Below, piece after piece: positions 56,432-64,000 of a stretch of 64,000 nt of DNA. The stretch's first letter is position 1. Each line of letters begins with the position of its first letter. The notes under the pieces are model-generated. The model saw nothing but the letters and a program-made list of their open reading frames with translations. It was not told where the DNA came from and did no database searches. Source of the stretch: PALSA-612 sp963776375 (GTDB taxonomy: Bacteria > Actinomycetota > Thermoleophilia > Gaiellales > Gaiellaceae); assembly GCA_963776375.1 (NCBI GenBank), contig CAVZMF010000002.1:806001-870000 (forward strand), read 5' to 3'. A program made the translations under genes and the position numbers.

Positions 56432-57313
56432 TCAGGCGCCGGGGTCGAGCAGACGCAGCTCCAGGAGGCGCGACGCGTCGAGGTCGCCAAGCCCGAGCGC
56501 ACCCCTCGACGCGGCGGCCGCAGCCGAGACGGGCAGCAGGCCCACGAGCTCCGACTCGCCGGCCTCGACGCCGCGCGCCGCGGCCTCCTCCCGGACCCGC
56601 GCCACGACCTCGTGCAGCGCCACCCGCTCAGGATCCTCGACGTTCATGCTCACCTGCACGAGGCCGCGGCTCGGCAGTGCCAACCCGAGCGCCCGCACGC
56701 CCGGGAAGCCTCCGCCTGCCTCCCGCACGACCGCGGCGATCTCGCGGGCCACGTCGAGATCATCGGTGCGCAGGAAGACGTTGAACGCGATCAGCGGGCG
56801 GCGGGCCCCGACCAGCACCGCGCCCGCAGACGGGTCGAGCCGTGGCGGCCCGAAATCCGGCCCGAGGTCGCCGGCGTCCAGCCGCCGCTGCAGCTCCTCG
56901 GGGCCGCCCCGCCGGAAGAACGCCGGCCCCCGATCGGCCCCGTAGAGGAACACGGCGAGCCCCAGCTCCTCCGCCACGCGCCGCGCCAGCTCGACTGCCG
57001 CCCCCTGTGCGAGCCCCAGGTCCTCACCCCGCACGGCCACGACGGGCACGACGTCCGCGGCGCCGACCCGCGGGTGCGCTCCCTCGTGCCGCCGCAGGTC
57101 GATCCGCTCCCGGGCGCAGGCGACGCCGGCCAGAAGCGCATCGACGAGCGCCCCGGGCTCCCCGGCGAGCGTGAACACGGACCGGTTGTGATCCGCGTCC
57201 ACGTGCACGTCGAGCACCCGCGCGCGCCCGCCCAGGGCAGCCCGTAGCGCCTCGATCGTCGCGCCGTCGCGACCCTCGGAGAAGTTGGGCACCGCTTCGA
57301 GTGGATAGGCCAC
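56432..57313 (-). CDS. ftcD: glutamate formimidoyltransferase
   Basis: Moves the formimino group from formiminoglutamate to tetrahydrofolate, releasing glutamate. 293 residues, transferase domain only (no cyclodeaminase domain). VPNFSEGRDGATIEALRAAL, DVHVDADHNRSVFTLAGEP, GAHPRVGAADVVPVVAVRG, RGGPEELQRRL and FNVFLRTDDLDVAREIAAVV are diagnostic. GTG 57313, 6 nt after TAGACT. Completes the hut set. Confidence 0.93.
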   Translation of the reverse strand: MAYPLEAVPNFSEGRDGATIEALRAALGGRARVLDVHVDADHNRSVFTLAGEPGALVDALLAGVACARERIDLRRHEGAHPRVGAADVVPVVAVRGEDLGLAQGAAVELARRVAEELGLAVFLYGADRGPAFFRRGGPEELQRRLDAGDLGPDFGPPRLDPSAGAVLVGARRPLIAFNVFLRTDDLDVAREIAAVVREAGGGFPGVRALGLALPSRGLVQVSMNVEDPERVALHEVVARVREEAAARGVEAGESELVGLLPVSAAAAASRGALGLGDLDASRLLELRLLDPGA

Positions 57314-57319
57314 GGACGT

Positions 57320-57325
57320 AGTCTA
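57320..57325 (-). promoter_or_regulatory. -10-like TAGACT before ftcD
   Basis: 6 nt before GTG 57313; only 20 nt separate this start from the divergent methyltransferase TTG. Confidence 0.5.
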
Positions 57326-57333
57326 GGTCCGGC

Positions 57334-57918
57334 TTGAAGGAGTACTACCACCGCCGCGCGCCCGAGTACGACGACTGGTACGAGGGCGTGTACTACACGG
57401 ACCCGGAGCTTTCGAGCTTCCTCGGCGAGCGAGCCAGGCTGGAGCGCATGCTCTCCGGCCTGACCCCGGCGCGGACGCTCGACGTCGCATGCGGCACGGG
57501 CTTCCTCACGCGCTATCTCCCAGGCGAGGTCGTCGGCGTCGACCAGAGCGGCGCGATGCTCGACGTCGCGCGCGAGCAGGCGCCGGACGCCGAGTACGTT
57601 CAGGGCGACGCGTTCGCGCTGCCGTTTCCCGACGGCTCGTTCGACCGGCTCTTCACCGGGCACTTCTACGGCCATCTCGAGCCGCCCGAGCGCGAGGTCT
57701 TCCTCGTCGAGGCCCGGCGTGTCGCGAGGGAGATCGTCGTCGCCGACGCCGCCCGTCGTCCGGGCCACGAGCCCGAGGAGTGGCAGCAGCGTGAGATCAG
57801 CGACGGCAGCACCTGGCCGGTGTTCAAGCGCTTCTTCCTGCCTGAGCAGCTCGTCGGCGAACTCGGCGGCGGCGACGTGCTCTTCGCCGGCGAGTGGTTC
57901 GTCGTCGTCCGCTCGTGA
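57334..57918 (+). CDS. class I SAM-dependent methyltransferase
   Basis: 194 residues, TTG start. KEYYHRRAPEYDDWYEG (typical N-terminal helix of this group), ARTLDVACGTGFLTRYLPG (motif I), VVGVDQSGAMLDVAREQAPD, YVQGDAFALPFPDGSFDRLF and FYGHLEPPEREVFLVEARRV. Intact frame. Shares a GTGA overlap with the uracil-DNA glycosylase gene. Substrate unknown. Confidence 0.85.
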   Translation: MKEYYHRRAPEYDDWYEGVYYTDPELSSFLGERARLERMLSGLTPARTLDVACGTGFLTRYLPGEVVGVDQSGAMLDVAREQAPDAEYVQGDAFALPFPDGSFDRLFTGHFYGHLEPPEREVFLVEARRVAREIVVADAARRPGHEPEEWQQREISDGSTWPVFKRFFLPEQLVGELGGGDVLFAGEWFVVVRS

Positions 57919-58521
57919 CGAAGCGGTACCGCTCGCTCGCCTCGCTCCAGCGCGACAACCGCCGCTGCCGAGCCTGCGCGGTTGCCGGGCACCACCTCGA
58001 GTCGCGCCCCGTCGTCGAGGGCCGCGCAGGACAGCGCGCGTACCTGTACGGCCAGGCGCCCGGGATCGTCGAGGCGGACGAAGGCCGCCCCTGGCGCGGA
58101 CGGGCCGGCAGGACGCTTCGCGCCTGGCTCGGGCTCGACGAGGACGAGTTCTACGAGACGTTCTACTGCGCGGCCGTCACGCGCTGCTATCCGGGAAAGG
58201 CGCCGTCCGGCCGCGGCGACCGCACGCCGACGCCCGACGGAACGCGCGCTCTGCGCGGTCTGGCGCGAGCACGAGCTCCGTCTCCTCCGGCCCGAGCTCG
58301 TCGTCACCGTCGGCGGCCTCGCGGCGAAGGCGCTCCTCGGCCAGACGAACCTGACCGCTTGCATCGGCCGGCGCCTCGACCTCGACGGTGCGACGGCGAT
58401 TCCGCTGCCACACCCGTCCGGGGCGAGCGCCTGGCTCAACTCGCCGGCGAACCGCGGGCTACTGGCCAAGGCGACCGCACTCGTCCGGATAGAGCTGGCG
58501 AGGCTTCAGGCGACGGCGTAG
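57915..58521 (+). CDS. Fe-S uracil-DNA glycosylase family protein (frameshifted)
   Basis: 201 residues after removing an extra G at about 58240 (TPTPD/ERALCAVWREHE). Cys18 and Cys21 (RRCRACAVAGH) and later Cys in VTRCYPGK and ALCAVW can bind the 4Fe-4S cluster of family 4/5 uracil glycosylases; YLYGQAPGIVEADEGRPWRG is motif A (GxAPG-like) and PLPHPSGASAWLN is motif B. Removes uracil or related bases from DNA. GTG 57915 overlaps the methyltransferase stop; convergent overlap of 16 nt with the cyclase fusion. Confidence 0.82.
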
Positions 58522-59850
58522 AGGTGCCACTCGCCCGGGACGCCCTTGAGCGTGGCGGTGCCGCGATCCTCGAACCGGAGGTCGGAGCCGGCGACGAGGT
58601 CCTTCACCGTCCCGGAGACGAGCACCTCGCCCGCGGCGGCCTGACTCGCCACGCGGGCGCCGATGGATACCGCGATGCCGGTCACCTTGCTGTCGAGCAG
58701 CTCGCACTCGCCGGCGTGCAGACCCAGGCGGACGTCCACATCGATCTCGCGCAGCGAGTCGCGGATCGCGCCCGCACAGCGGACGGCGCGGGCAGGCCCG
58801 TCGAAGCTGGCGAAGAAGCCGTCGCCCGCCGTGTCGTGCTCCGTGCCCCGGAAGCGGGTGAGCTGCGTCCGCACACGCCGGTGATGCTGCTCGAGCAGCT
58901 CCCGCCAAGCGCGGTCGCCGAGCTCCGCGGCGAGCGCCGTCGAGCCGACGATGTCAGTGAACAGCACGGTGGCGAGCACGCGGTCCGGCTCGGTCTCGGG
59001 CCAGCCGCCTGCCCAGGCGGTCTCGAGAAACGCCCTTACCTCCCGCAGGTACCGGTCGATGTTCTCCTCGGCGAGCATGTGCCCCTCTCCCGGAAGCTCG
59101 AGGAACGTCGCGCCCGCGATGTGGTCGGCGAGGTACCGCCCCTGCTCGATCACCACCCAGGGATCACCGGTCTGATGGGCGACGAGCGTCGGCACTCGGA
59201 TCGCAGGGAGCGCCGGACGGACGTCGATGGCCTGGTTCAGCCGTCCCAGCGCCGCCGCGGCGCCGGGGCTCACGGAGTAGCGCAGCATGTCCGTCCAGGC
59301 GCGAACCTCGTCCTCGTCCGCGCCGGGCAAGCCACCGCGCACGAGGTCTTCGAGGTAGCCCGGCTTACCCCAGTTCGCCTCGTCCTCATCGATCAGGCGG
59401 TCGTCCTCTTCGGCCTGTATCCCGTGCGGAAAATCGGGCGACCACAGTGCCTTCGTCACCCCTGCCAAGAGCACGAGGGCAGTCGCACGCTCCGGGTACG
59501 TCGCGGCGAACAGGACGGACATGGGCGCGCCCTCGGACACGCCGAGCAGCGCCGCCCGCTCGGAGCCCGCGGCGTCCATCACGGCCCTGATGTCGTCCAT
59601 TCGCTGCTCGAACGTCATCGACTCGTCGAGCGGGTCGGACATGCCGGTGCCGCGCTTGTCGAGAACGATCAGCCGGGAGAACTCGGCCAGGCCGCGCAGG
59701 AGACGTGCGAACGCTCGGGATCCGCCAGCCGAGCTCGACGTGCGAGAGCGCGCCCGGGCGAGAGACGAGGTCGAACGGCCCGTCCCCGACGACCTGGTAG
59801 GCGACGTTGACGCCGTCGCTCTTCGCGTACTGCGTCCGCGGCGTGTCCAC
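58506..59850 (-). CDS. alpha/beta-hydrolase fused to class III adenylate/guanylate cyclase (frameshifted)
   Basis: 447 residues after removing an extra base at about 59713 (WRIPSV/FARLLRGLAEF). Residues 1-270: alpha/beta hydrolase with nucleophile Ser in AALLGVSEGAPMSVLFAA, RLIVLDKRGTGMSDPLDE and the C-terminal His region LELPGEGHMLAEE. Residues about 280-447: class III cyclase VLATVLFTDIVGSTALAAEL (metal Asp), TAGDGFFASFDGPARAVRCA, VRLGLHAGECELLDSKVTGI and VLVSGTVKDLVAGSDL. Known fusion type in actinobacteria and rhizobia; ligand-controlled cAMP synthesis is a plausible role. GTG start 59850, divergent from the ABC exporter by 16 nt. Confidence 0.85.
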
Positions 59851-59854
59851 GGGC

Positions 59855-59860
59855 TAAGTT
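59855..59860 (+). promoter_or_regulatory. -10-like TAAGTT before the ABC exporter genes
   Basis: 6 nt before ATG 59867, which favours this ATG over the GTG three bases earlier. Confidence 0.45.
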
Positions 59861-59866
59861 TGGGTG

Positions 59867-61667
59867 ATGGACGCGGAGCCTGCTGCCTACAGGAGCATCT
59901 TCTTTCGCCTGCTCGCGTTCCTGAAGCCGTACCGGACCGGGCTCGCGATCTCGATCATCCTCGCGATCGGCTCGCAGGCCGCGCAGATCGCGCTCGTCTG
60001 GATCACCGGCCGGGACGTGATCGACCGCGCGCTCCTGGGCGGCGACACCGAGCTGCTCTGGATCTCCGTCGGCGCGATCGTCGGGCTCGGCCTCGCGCGG
60101 GCGGTGCTCATGCTCGGGCGGCGGCTGCTCTCCGGCCGGCAGGCGCTCGACGTCGAGATGGACATGCGCAGCGGCATGTACGCGCACCTCGTGCGCATGT
60201 CGTTCGGCTTCTACGACCGCCACCAGACCGGACAGCTCATGTCGCGGGCGACCGTCGACCTGCAGGGCGTGCGCTTCTTCCTCGGCTACGGGCTGATCTT
60301 CTTCTTCCAGAACGTGCTCACGGTCGTCTCGGTGACGATCGTGCTCTTCTTCTTCGACTGGCAGCTGGCGCTGATCGTCCTCGCGATCACGCCGGTGCTG
60401 GTCGCTCCTCGCCTACCGCTACAGCCACGTCGCCCACCCGACGCTGCGCGAAGTGCAGCAGCGCCTCGCCGACGTGGCCACTGTGGCCGAGGAGAACATC
60501 GTCGGCGTCCACGTCGTCAAGGCCTTCGCGCAGGAGCCGTCGGAGGAGGCGAAGTTCAAGCACCGCTCGGAGCGGGTGTTCGAGCAGACACTCCGCGCGA
60601 ACCGCCAGCGCGCGCTGTACGTGCCGCTGATCTCGTTCATCCCGCTGCTCGCCCAGGCCGGCGTGCTGCTCATCGGCGCGCAGCGCGTCCAGGACGGAAC
60701 GATGAGCGCTGGCGCCTTCGTCTCTTTCAACCTCTACCTGACGATGCTCGTCGTCCCGCTGCGGGCGCTCGGGATGTGGGTCGGCCAGGCGCAGCGCGCG
60801 ACGGCGGCCGGCGAGCGGATCTTCCAGGTGCTCGACGAGCCCGAGGGCGTCGCCGACCGGCCCGGCGCGGTCGACCTGCCGCCCGGCGAGGGCGAGATCC
60901 GCTTCGAGGACGTGAGCTTCGAGTACCTGCCGGACCGCCCCGTGCTCGAGGACCTCGACCTCGACGTCGCCGCCGGCCGCACCGTCGCGCTGATCGGGCA
61001 CACCGGCTCCGGCAAGACGACGCTGACCTCGCTCGTGCCGCGCTTCTACGACGCGACCGAGGGGCGCGTCACCGTCGACGGCGTCGACGTCCGCGACGTG
61101 ACGCTCGCCTCGCTGCGCGGCGCGATCGGCGTCATCTCGCAGGACCCGTTTCTGTTCTCCGCCACCGTGCGCGAGAACATCGCCTTCGGCCGCGGCGAGC
61201 TCTCCGACGAGGAGATCGAGCGCCACGCGCGTGCGGCCCAGGCCCACGACTTCATCGAGCGGCTCCCCGAGGGCTACGACACGGTGATCGGCGAGCGCGG
61301 GATCACGCTCTCCGGCGGGCAGCGCCAGCGGATCGCCATCGCGAGAGCGCTGGCGGTCGACCCGCGCATCCTCATCCTCGACGACGCGACCGCCTCCGTC
61401 GACGCGACCACCGAGGCCCGCATCCGCACCGGCCTGCGCGAGGCGATGCGCGGCCGGACGACGCTGATCATCGCGCACCGCCTGTCCACGATCGCGCTCG
61501 CAGACGAGATCGTCGTCCTCGACCACGGACGATTCGCCGCCCGCGGCACGCACGAGCAGCTGATCGAGTCGAGCCCCGTCTATCGCGAGATCTACGAGCA
61601 CGGCCTGCTCGAGCAGCAATTCGTCGACGCCGTCGAGGCCCGCGGCGAGATGGAGGAAGTGGCATGA
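59867..61667 (+). CDS. ABC exporter half-transporter, degenerate-site subunit (frameshifted)
   Basis: 599 residues after removing an extra base at about 60405 (ITPVLVA/LAYRYSHVAHP). Six membrane helices (residues 10-310) and one ATPase domain: Walker A LIGHTGSGKTTLTSLV, Q-loop VISQDPFLFSATVRENIAFG, signature TLSGGQRQRIAIARAL, Walker B ILILDDATASVD, H-loop IIAHRLS. The Walker B is followed by Asp instead of the catalytic Glu (LDDAT), as in the inactive site of heterodimeric exporters such as TM287/288. Stop overlaps the partner's ATG by 4 nt. Confidence 0.92.
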
Positions 61668-63466
61668 GGGTTCACCAGCCCGGCGGCCATCTCATGCGCG
61701 AGCGGGACGTGCGGGTCGACGACTGGTCGTGGGGCAAGACCAGGAGGCGCCTCGGCCTGCTCTGGCGCCTCATGCAGCCGTACCGCCGCCGCGCCGCCTT
61801 CTCGGTCGTCTCGCTGCTCCTGGCGACGGTGACGGCCCTCGCGCCGCCCTACCTGGCCAAGCTCGCGCTCGACGACGCGATCGGCGAGGACGTCGGCGCG
61901 AGCATCTACCTGATCGTCGCGGTCTTCCTCGCGGCGGGGATCGCGAACTGCGTCATGTACTACGTCGAGACGTACATGACCGGCTGGGTCGGGGAGCGCG
62001 TCCTCGCCGACCTGCGGACGACGCTCTTCGACCACCTGCAACGGCTGTCGCTCGGCTTCTACGAGCGCAACCGCGCCGGCGTGATCATCAGCCGGCTGAC
62101 GAACGACGTCGAGGCGATCGATCAGCTCGTCACCGACGGCGTCACCGTCCTCTTCCAGTCGACGCTGACGCTGATCGGGACGGCCGTGATCCTCTTCATC
62201 CTCGACTGGCGGCTCGCGCTCGCGACCTGCTCCGTGATCCCGCTGATGGCCTTCGCGACCGCGATCTTCCGCAAGCGGTCGGCGCGCGCCTACGCCTCGG
62301 TGCGCGAGCGCCTCGGCCTCGTCACGGCGACGCTCGCAGAGGACATCGCCGGCATGCGCATCGTGCAGGCGTTCACGCGCGAGGACGCGGCCTTCGCGAA
62401 CTTCCGCAACGTCGCCGCCCAGTACCGCGAGTCGAACATGCAGACGGTCAGGATCAGCGGCGTCTACTTCCCGGCCATCGACTTCTTCTCGTCCGTTGCG
62501 CTCGCCGTCGTGCTCGGCTACGGCGGGCACCTCTACTTCGAGGGGGCGCTGACGCTCGGGACGCTGTTCGCGTTCATGCTCTACGTCCAGAACTTCTTCG
62601 ACCCGGTCCAGCAGCTCTCCCAGCTCTACAACACGTTCCTCTCGGCCACGGCCGCACTGGACAAGATCATGGGGGTGCTCGACGAGGAACCCGAGGTCTC
62701 GGACGGGCCCGGCGCGCGGCCGCTGCCCGCCGTCTCGGGACGCGTTCGCTTCGAGGACGTGCGCTTCCGTTACGGCCGCGGCGACGAGGTGCTGCACGGC
62801 ATCGACCTCGACGTGCCGGCGGGGACCACAGTCGCGCTCGTCGGCCACACGGGAGCCGGCAAGTCGACGATCGCGAAGTTGCTCGCACGCTTCTACGACC
62901 CCACCGAGGGCCGGCTCACGATCGACGGGATCGACCTGCGCGACGTGACGCAGGCGTCGCTCCGCGACCAGCTCGGCATCGTCCCACAGGAGGGTTTCCT
63001 CTTCGCCGGCACCGTTCGCGAGAACATCGCCTTCGGCCGCCCGGACGTGTCCTTCGAGGACGTCGTCGCCGCCGCGCAGACCGTGGGCGCCGACGAGTTC
63101 ATCAGGCAGCTCGAGGACGGCTACGACACCGGGGTCGGCGAGCGCGGGACGCGCCTCTCGCTCGGCCAGCGCCAGCTGATCGCCTTCGCCCGCGCCTTGC
63201 TCGCGGACCCGCGGATCCTGATCCTCGACGAGGCCACGAGCTCGGTCGACATCGGCACCGAGCGCAAGATCGAGACGGCGCTGCGCCGGCTGCTCGCCGA
63301 CCGGACCGCCTTCATCATCGCCCACCGCCTGTCCACGATCCGCGGCGCCGACGTGATCGTCGTCCTCGAACACGGCCGCATCGTCGAGCAGGGCTCGCAC
63401 GAGGAGCTCATGCGCCGCGGCGGCCTCTACACCTCGCTCTACGGCGACTGGGCTCTGTCCGCCTGA
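61664..63466 (+). CDS. ABC exporter half-transporter, catalytic-site subunit
   Basis: 600 residues. Six membrane helices and an ATPase domain: Walker A LVGHTGAGKSTIAKLL, Q-loop IVPQEGFLFAGTVRENIAFG, signature RLSLGQRQLIAFARAL (LSLGQ, altered), Walker B ILILDEATSSVD with catalytic Glu, H-loop IIAHRLS. The altered signature faces the degenerate Walker B of the partner, while this Walker B pairs with the partner's LSGGQ. That gives one good and one poor ATP site. Substrate unknown (lipid or drug). A hairpin overlaps the stop codon. Confidence 0.94.
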   Translation: MRVHQPGGHLMRERDVRVDDWSWGKTRRRLGLLWRLMQPYRRRAAFSVVSLLLATVTALAPPYLAKLALDDAIGEDVGASIYLIVAVFLAAGIANCVMYYVETYMTGWVGERVLADLRTTLFDHLQRLSLGFYERNRAGVIISRLTNDVEAIDQLVTDGVTVLFQSTLTLIGTAVILFILDWRLALATCSVIPLMAFATAIFRKRSARAYASVRERLGLVTATLAEDIAGMRIVQAFTREDAAFANFRNVAAQYRESNMQTVRISGVYFPAIDFFSSVALAVVLGYGGHLYFEGALTLGTLFAFMLYVQNFFDPVQQLSQLYNTFLSATAALDKIMGVLDEEPEVSDGPGARPLPAVSGRVRFEDVRFRYGRGDEVLHGIDLDVPAGTTVALVGHTGAGKSTIAKLLARFYDPTEGRLTIDGIDLRDVTQASLRDQLGIVPQEGFLFAGTVRENIAFGRPDVSFEDVVAAAQTVGADEFIRQLEDGYDTGVGERGTRLSLGQRQLIAFARALLADPRILILDEATSSVDIGTERKIETALRRLLADRTAFIIAHRLSTIRGADVIVVLEHGRIVEQGSHEELMRRGGLYTSLYGDWALSA

Positions 63467-63487
63467 AGTCCGGCGGACTTCAGGCGG
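63459..63487 (+). terminator. 13-bp perfect hairpin at the end of the ABC operon
   Basis: CCGCCTGAAGTCC, loop GGC, GGACTTCAGGCGG. The TGA stop of the second ABC gene lies inside the left arm (63464-63466). Very stable; no T-run. Confidence 0.65.
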
Positions 63488-63753
63488 CGACGCGACGAGA
63501 GGTTGCCGCAGCGCTCGATGCCAGCAAAGCCGGCATCGACGGCAGAGCGGCTCGACAGACGAACCCAGATCGTGCTGTCGTCTCCATCAGCCGCGGAGCC
63601 CGGGCTTTGCCCGGGTGTAGCTCGAACCGCGAGGGACGCGACCACGGCGGCACACCGGGGAAACCGGCCGTTTTCTTGCGTCGGCTGCCTCGCGCTCGGC
63701 CTGGTGGCGTTCGTCGTCATTGCCCTGCGTCTGTAAGACGATTCGACGCGAGG
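63488..63753. other. 266-nt non-coding region with further hairpins
   Basis: Holds CGATGCC/GGCATCG (about 63517-63539) and CCCGGGC-TTT-GCCCGGG (about 63599-63615), besides the terminator. A rightward open frame ends CLALGLVAFVVIALRL at 63736, hydrophobic enough for a membrane span, but no start with a ribosome-binding or -10 signal is evident, so it is not called. Confidence 0.5.
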
Positions 63754-64000
63754 CTAGCTCGCCGGGTAAGCGTCCACGAATGCGTACTGCGCCGAGCCGA
63801 TCGGGAGGGACGCCGACGGCGGCTGCTGCGCCATGACGACCGTCCAGTACCCGCCGTTCGCGACCAGGCCGTAGAAGGCGTGCAGCGAGTTGCCGCCCGA
63901 GCTTGACCGGCTTCGCCGCTGGATCGGCGGCCAGCGCCAGGTGCAGCGCGTTCTTCGGCAGGCGTGTGCAGACGGACGTGTCCGGCCCGCCGCCGAGCCC
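63754..64000 (-). CDS. C-terminal part of a probably exported or surface protein (partial, frameshifted)
   Basis: Only the 3' end is in the window. I read DTSVCTRLPKNALHLALAAD, PAAKPVKLG, then after removal of an extra base at about 63897 GGNSLHAFYGLVANGGY and WTVVMAQQPPSASLPIGSAQ, ending VDAYPAS at TAG 63754-63756. Gly/Ala/Pro-rich and beta-like; no family recognised. The N-terminus lies beyond 64000. Confidence 0.5.
   Translation of the reverse strand, partial: GSAAGRTRPSAHACRRTRCTWRWPPIQRRSRSSSGGNSLHAFYGLVANGGYWTVVMAQQPPSASLPIGSAQYAFVDAYPAS

Noticed and set aside
63503..63736. Possible small membrane protein ending VAFVVIALRL
   Set aside because: Only the last 20 codons look protein-like; most of the frame runs through hairpins and no credible start was found.
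1..64000. tRNA, rRNA genes and CRISPR arrays
   Set aside because: I looked for T-loop GGTTCGA-type sequences with matching acceptor stems and for regularly spaced repeats. None was convincing; GGTTCGAG at about 63628 (minus strand) has no acceptor stem.

Overview
This is a very G+C-rich bacterial chromosome segment with about 65 protein genes packed end to end, many joined by 1-4 nt start/stop overlaps. No rRNA, tRNA or CRISPR array was recognised. Gene content and order point to a deep-branching actinobacterium, most likely class Thermoleophilia (Gaiellales/Solirubrobacterales). This is an inference from family resemblance, not from a marker phylogeny.

Layout. 1-9.4 kb: a cut-off MFS exporter with a GNAT gene, a LigB-type dioxygenase, recO, a P1 peptidase, mutM, nucleoside salvage (deoA, a methyltransferase, deoB) and alanine dehydrogenase. 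9.5-20.6 kb: an M20 peptidase, pyrG, recN, nadK, tlyA, metG, kynU, a polyprenyl synthase, an XseB-like gene and nusB. 20.6-23.8 kb: accC and an unusual carboxyltransferase/biotin-carrier fusion. 23.8-25.4 kb: an IS1595-type element, a thymidylate-synthase-like relic and a small secreted protein, lying between efp and the acc genes. 25.5-38.3 kb: efp, pepQ, aroQ, a fused aroK-aroB, aroC, aroE, mltG, ruvX, alaS, an IscU-like/MnmA fusion and an HD-GYP membrane protein. 38.3-45.4 kb: repeats, a 1-Cys peroxiredoxin, an RlpA-like protein, aspS, hisS, a glyoxalase-II-like hydrolase and hutI. 45.5-51.2 kb: a five-gene operon of exported proteins around an MMPL transporter. 51.2-57.3 kb: two cupins, a GNAT, hutU, a small membrane protein, hutH and ftcD. 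57.3-64 kb: a methyltransferase, an Fe-S uracil-DNA glycosylase, an alpha/beta-hydrolase/cyclase fusion, a heterodimeric ABC exporter and the end of a further, probably exported protein.

The genes form coherent pathways. HutH, HutU, HutI and FtcD give a complete histidine-to-glutamate route. AroB, AroQ, AroE, AroK and AroC cover most of the route to chorismate (no DAHP synthase or EPSP synthase is in the window). alaS-ruvX-mltG-aroE-aroC-aroKB-aroQ-pepQ-efp and accB/accC-nusB-ispA-tlyA-nadK-recN follow an order widely conserved in Gram-positive bacteria, here split by the IS.

The most notable signals: (1) an approximately 82-nt promoter-like element in three well-matched copies (upstream of recO, upstream of recN, and between ald and the M20 peptidase) plus one partial copy upstream of hutH; (2) a -10-like hexamer TANNNT placed 6-8 nt before the start codon of about 18 genes, implying widespread leaderless mRNAs; (3) a carboxyltransferase domain whose catalytic residues are replaced, fused to an intact biotin carrier; (4) the exported-protein/MMPL operon; (5) seventeen single-base frameshifts in otherwise good genes, sixteen of them +1, which look like sequence errors and should be resolved before any gene is called broken.
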